From Bacteroides neonati (lineage in GTDB: Bacteria; Bacteroidota; Bacteroidia; Bacteroidales; Bacteroidaceae): a stretch of 64,000 nucleotides of DNA. The translations under genes and the position numbers were made by a program. A model generated the notes under the pieces. The model was not told where the DNA came from. It did not search any database and saw only the letters and a program-made list of their open reading frames with translations. The stretch's first letter is position 1. The number at the start of each line of letters is the position of its first letter. This document shows, piece by piece, positions 61,609 through 64,000 of the stretch. The stretch covers positions 62,001 through 126,000 of the forward strand of contig NZ_HG726022.1 of NCBI RefSeq assembly GCF_000499785.1, given 5' to 3'.

Positions 61609-64000
61609 ATGAAAAAAAGAATTAATCTAGTTAAAGATCTTAGCATTATTAGTGGGCTATTTAAACGAAAATCAGTAGGTGTTTTCCTTTTAGTTCTATG
61701 TACAAGTTTTCAGTTAGTTGTAGCTAATATTAATGAAAAAACCGATTCTAAAACAGTCCAACAAGTGAAAACAGAGAAAGTATTGGGAATAGTTACAGAT
61801 CAAAATGGTGAAGCTGTCATTGGAGCGTCTATCATTGTAAAGGGGGGGGCAAAAGGTACTATTACAAATGCTGATGGTCATTTTTCATTAGATCAAGTGA
61901 AAAGAGGGGAACTACTTATTATTTCATTTATAGGTTATAAAACCCTTGAAGTTCCTAATACCGGAAAGCAGCTTATTGTTACTCTAACTGAAAATACTCA
62001 AACTCTAAACGAGGTAGTCGTTACCGCATTAGGAGTAACAAAACAAGCTCGCTCGGTTGGCTATGCAACTAGCAGAGTGTCAACGAGCGAATTAGAACGT
62101 ACTAATGCAATTAACCCTGTTAATGCACTGCAAGGAAAAGTTGCAGGCGTAAATATTAACATTGGTGGAGCTTCGGGTGTTACCTCAAGCTCATCCATTA
62201 CCATACGAGGAGCTAAATCCATCGACAAGAATAATTCTCCTATTTTTGTAATAGACGGCATGATCATTCAAGAACCAATTACAGGAACATTGGATGGAAC
62301 CGACTGGGGGTCACAATTAAAAAACTTAAATCCGGCTGACTATGAAAGTGTTACTGTTCTAAAAGGAGCTGCAGCAACTGCACTTTATGGTTCGCGCGGA
62401 GCCAATGGTGCTGTAGTGATTGTATCTAAGGGTGGAAAGTACGGAAAGCAAGGATTGGGAGTAGAGATTTCTCAAACACTTGAAACTACCGATATATATA
62501 AATCTCCGATTGCTTTTCAAAATATTTATGGAGCAGGTACTCCGAGCAATGGCTATGAAGGTGACTTTTTGGTCGATGGTACTTTGCAGAAAACAAGCTC
62601 TAGTTTTGGCCCCAAAATGGATGGCAGACTAATAAACCAGTACTTACCCGGTGGGCAACCCACCTCGTTCATTGCTCATCCCAACAATTGGAAAGCGCTG
62701 TATGGCAGTGGACTCAATAGTACAACCAATATTGCAATTAATGGTGGCAATGAAAAATCATCTTTCCGCTTATCTTATTCATTTACAGATAATAATGGTG
62801 TTTTTAAACGAAATGAATTTAAACGGCATTCCATTGCTTTCAAAGGAATTACCGAATTAAATAAAATTTTTTCATTAGAAGTTGGAGTAAACTATGCATT
62901 CTCTCGTGCTCAAAACGGAGCCAATCAAGGAGGTTGGAACTGGAATGGAAACGTAGCGATGATGAGTACCTACTATACCCCACGAAATATGGATATCAAA
63001 GCTTATGAGAGTATATATAGAGATCCGGAGACTCACGCTGTAGAAACAGATAGCCCCTTCGAGACACTCCGTGCATATCTACACGACAGAGACATGAATC
63101 TTAACGAGCGTTCAGAGAACTCATTACTGACAAACCTTACGCTACAAGCGAAAATAGCACCTTGGCTAACAGCTAGTATCAAAGGGAACTATAATTATTA
63201 CGGTATCTCAAGTATGTCAAAGCAGTATGGTACAGGAGTCAATTATGGACCTACGGGAACAGGGTACTATGGTCGCAGTGGCAATATATCCGGCTCTTAT
63301 AACTTTTTGGGAATGTTAAAATCAATCGATAACAAGATTAAGTTGGGAAATGAGATTATCACTCTTGATGCTTTTGTTGCCGCCGAACTATATGGTAATA
63401 CCGAGTCGCACACATGGAGTAAAGGAACCAATGGTGGATTAGTCACACCAGGTATTTTCGCATTCTCCAACTCAGTAAATAAGATAGAACCTTCATTTAA
63501 CTACTCTCCTCGCAACAACCAAACTCTAGGCATATCAGGCATTCTAAACTTAGGTTGGAGAGAGCAAGTTTATCTAGAACTAACTGCGCGCAATGATTGG
63601 CTTTCTACACTAACCTACCCATCATATATGACTACTGGGCAGAATAACTATACTGTATTTTATCCATCTACTAATGCATCCTGGGTATTTACAGAAACAT
63701 TCAAACTTCCTAAATGGTTCTCTTTCGGTAAACTGCGCGCATCTTTTGCCCGGGTTGGTATGGGTACAAGTGCTTATGCTACTACAAAAGGATTTGGTGT
63801 ATTTGCCCAAAGCGCACAGTACGACTCCGACCGCAATAGCATTCTAGTTGCCAATCCCAATTTAGGACAATCCTGGAACAGTGATTTGAAGCCTGAAATC
63901 CAGCAATCAATTGAAATAGGTACTGATATACGCTTCTTTGATGAGCGCTTGACACTAGACATTGCTTACTATAAAACAAATACCAAGAATCAGATTATGA
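61609..64000 (+). CDS. SusC/RagA-family TonB-dependent receptor (N-terminal part)
   Basis: The gene runs off the window after 797 codons. An unusually long N-terminus (KKRINLVKDLSIISGLFKRKSVGVFLLVLCTSFQLVVA) precedes a CarboxypepD_reg-like domain (VLGIVTDQNGEAVIGASIIVKG...) and a plug with LNEVVVTALG, ITIRGAKSID, IFVIDGMIIQ, and LKGAAATALYGSRGANGAVVIVSKGG. Barrel strands follow. SusC proteins import large solutes, mostly glycans or peptides, with a SusD partner that should lie downstream. A run of eight G bases (codons for KGGA) at about 61842-61849 could slip during replication. The frame is intact here. Confidence 0.93.
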   Translation, partial: MKKRINLVKDLSIISGLFKRKSVGVFLLVLCTSFQLVVANINEKTDSKTVQQVKTEKVLGIVTDQNGEAVIGASIIVKGGAKGTITNADGHFSLDQVKRGELLIISFIGYKTLEVPNTGKQLIVTLTENTQTLNEVVVTALGVTKQARSVGYATSRVSTSELERTNAINPVNALQGKVAGVNINIGGASGVTSSSSITIRGAKSIDKNNSPIFVIDGMIIQEPITGTLDGTDWGSQLKNLNPADYESVTVLKGAAATALYGSRGANGAVVIVSKGGKYGKQGLGVEISQTLETTDIYKSPIAFQNIYGAGTPSNGYEGDFLVDGTLQKTSSSFGPKMDGRLINQYLPGGQPTSFIAHPNNWKALYGSGLNSTTNIAINGGNEKSSFRLSYSFTDNNGVFKRNEFKRHSIAFKGITELNKIFSLEVGVNYAFSRAQNGANQGGWNWNGNVAMMSTYYTPRNMDIKAYESIYRDPETHAVETDSPFETLRAYLHDRDMNLNERSENSLLTNLTLQAKIAPWLTASIKGNYNYYGISSMSKQYGTGVNYGPTGTGYYGRSGNISGSYNFLGMLKSIDNKIKLGNEIITLDAFVAAELYGNTESHTWSKGTNGGLVTPGIFAFSNSVNKIEPSFNYSPRNNQTLGISGILNLGWREQVYLELTARNDWLSTLTYPSYMTTGQNNYTVFYPSTNASWVFTETFKLPKWFSFGKLRASFARVGMGTSAYATTKGFGVFAQSAQYDSDRNSILVANPNLGQSWNSDLKPEIQQSIEIGTDIRFFDERLTLDIAYYKTNTKNQIM

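Noticed and set aside
1..64000. CRISPR array, tRNA, rRNA, prophage or conjugative element
   Set aside because: No regular short repeats with spacers, no tRNA cloverleaf seen in the gaps, and no phage or conjugation genes; only the IS4 element and the recombinase are mobile-type features.

Overview
The window is chromosomal DNA from a Bacteroidales bacterium, most likely Bacteroides or a close relative. The evidence is the repeated TAnnTTTG -7 promoter element, SusC/RagA and TonB receptors with carboxypeptidase-like N-terminal domains, a FimA/Mfa-type fimbrial operon, DUF4296, DUF3575 and LruC proteins, the archaeal-type ProS, and the ileS / DksA-like / lspA / DUF4296 gene order. I name no species.

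Layout. 1-1300: 3' end of purT, then a decayed glycoside hydrolase family 2 relic. 1.3-8.1 kb: TonB receptor, proS, and a two-component system followed by PepSY-like, YccF and VOC proteins. 8.1-12 kb: small secreted proteins, DUF1622, and the pabB-pabC folate pair. 12-17.8 kb: DUF2461, YhcH, glycogen branching enzyme, a GH13 amylase and a patatin. 17.9-21.4 kb (minus strand): an operon of ECF S component, phosphoribosyltransferase, Tat-type DUF362 protein and a large fused polyferredoxin. 22-26.6 kb: a siderophore receptor gene split by a 1587-bp IS4-family element, followed by a PepSY-TM protein. 26.7-35.9 kb: glutamine synthetase, Hsp70-like protein, DUF4396, LruC lipoprotein, sucC-sucD, fabD and thiD.

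36.2-46.6 kb is the most interesting part. A tyrosine recombinase gene is followed by about 240 bp bounded by inverted copies of GTTAC-TTTGTAG-GTAAC. After that come a fossil outer-membrane gene and a five-gene fimbrial operon plus one more fimbrial subunit. The only consensus promoter element inside the inverted-repeat segment points away from the fimbrial genes, so this copy looks like the OFF state of a phase-variable switch. 46.6-61 kb holds housekeeping genes: M28 peptidase, RNA-binding protein, ileS, lspA, SpoU methyltransferase, BamA/TamA protein, and NDH-2 with DoxX. The window ends inside a SusC-family receptor gene that carries an eight-G tract.

All calls rest on reading the sequence and recalling families. 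No database search was run.
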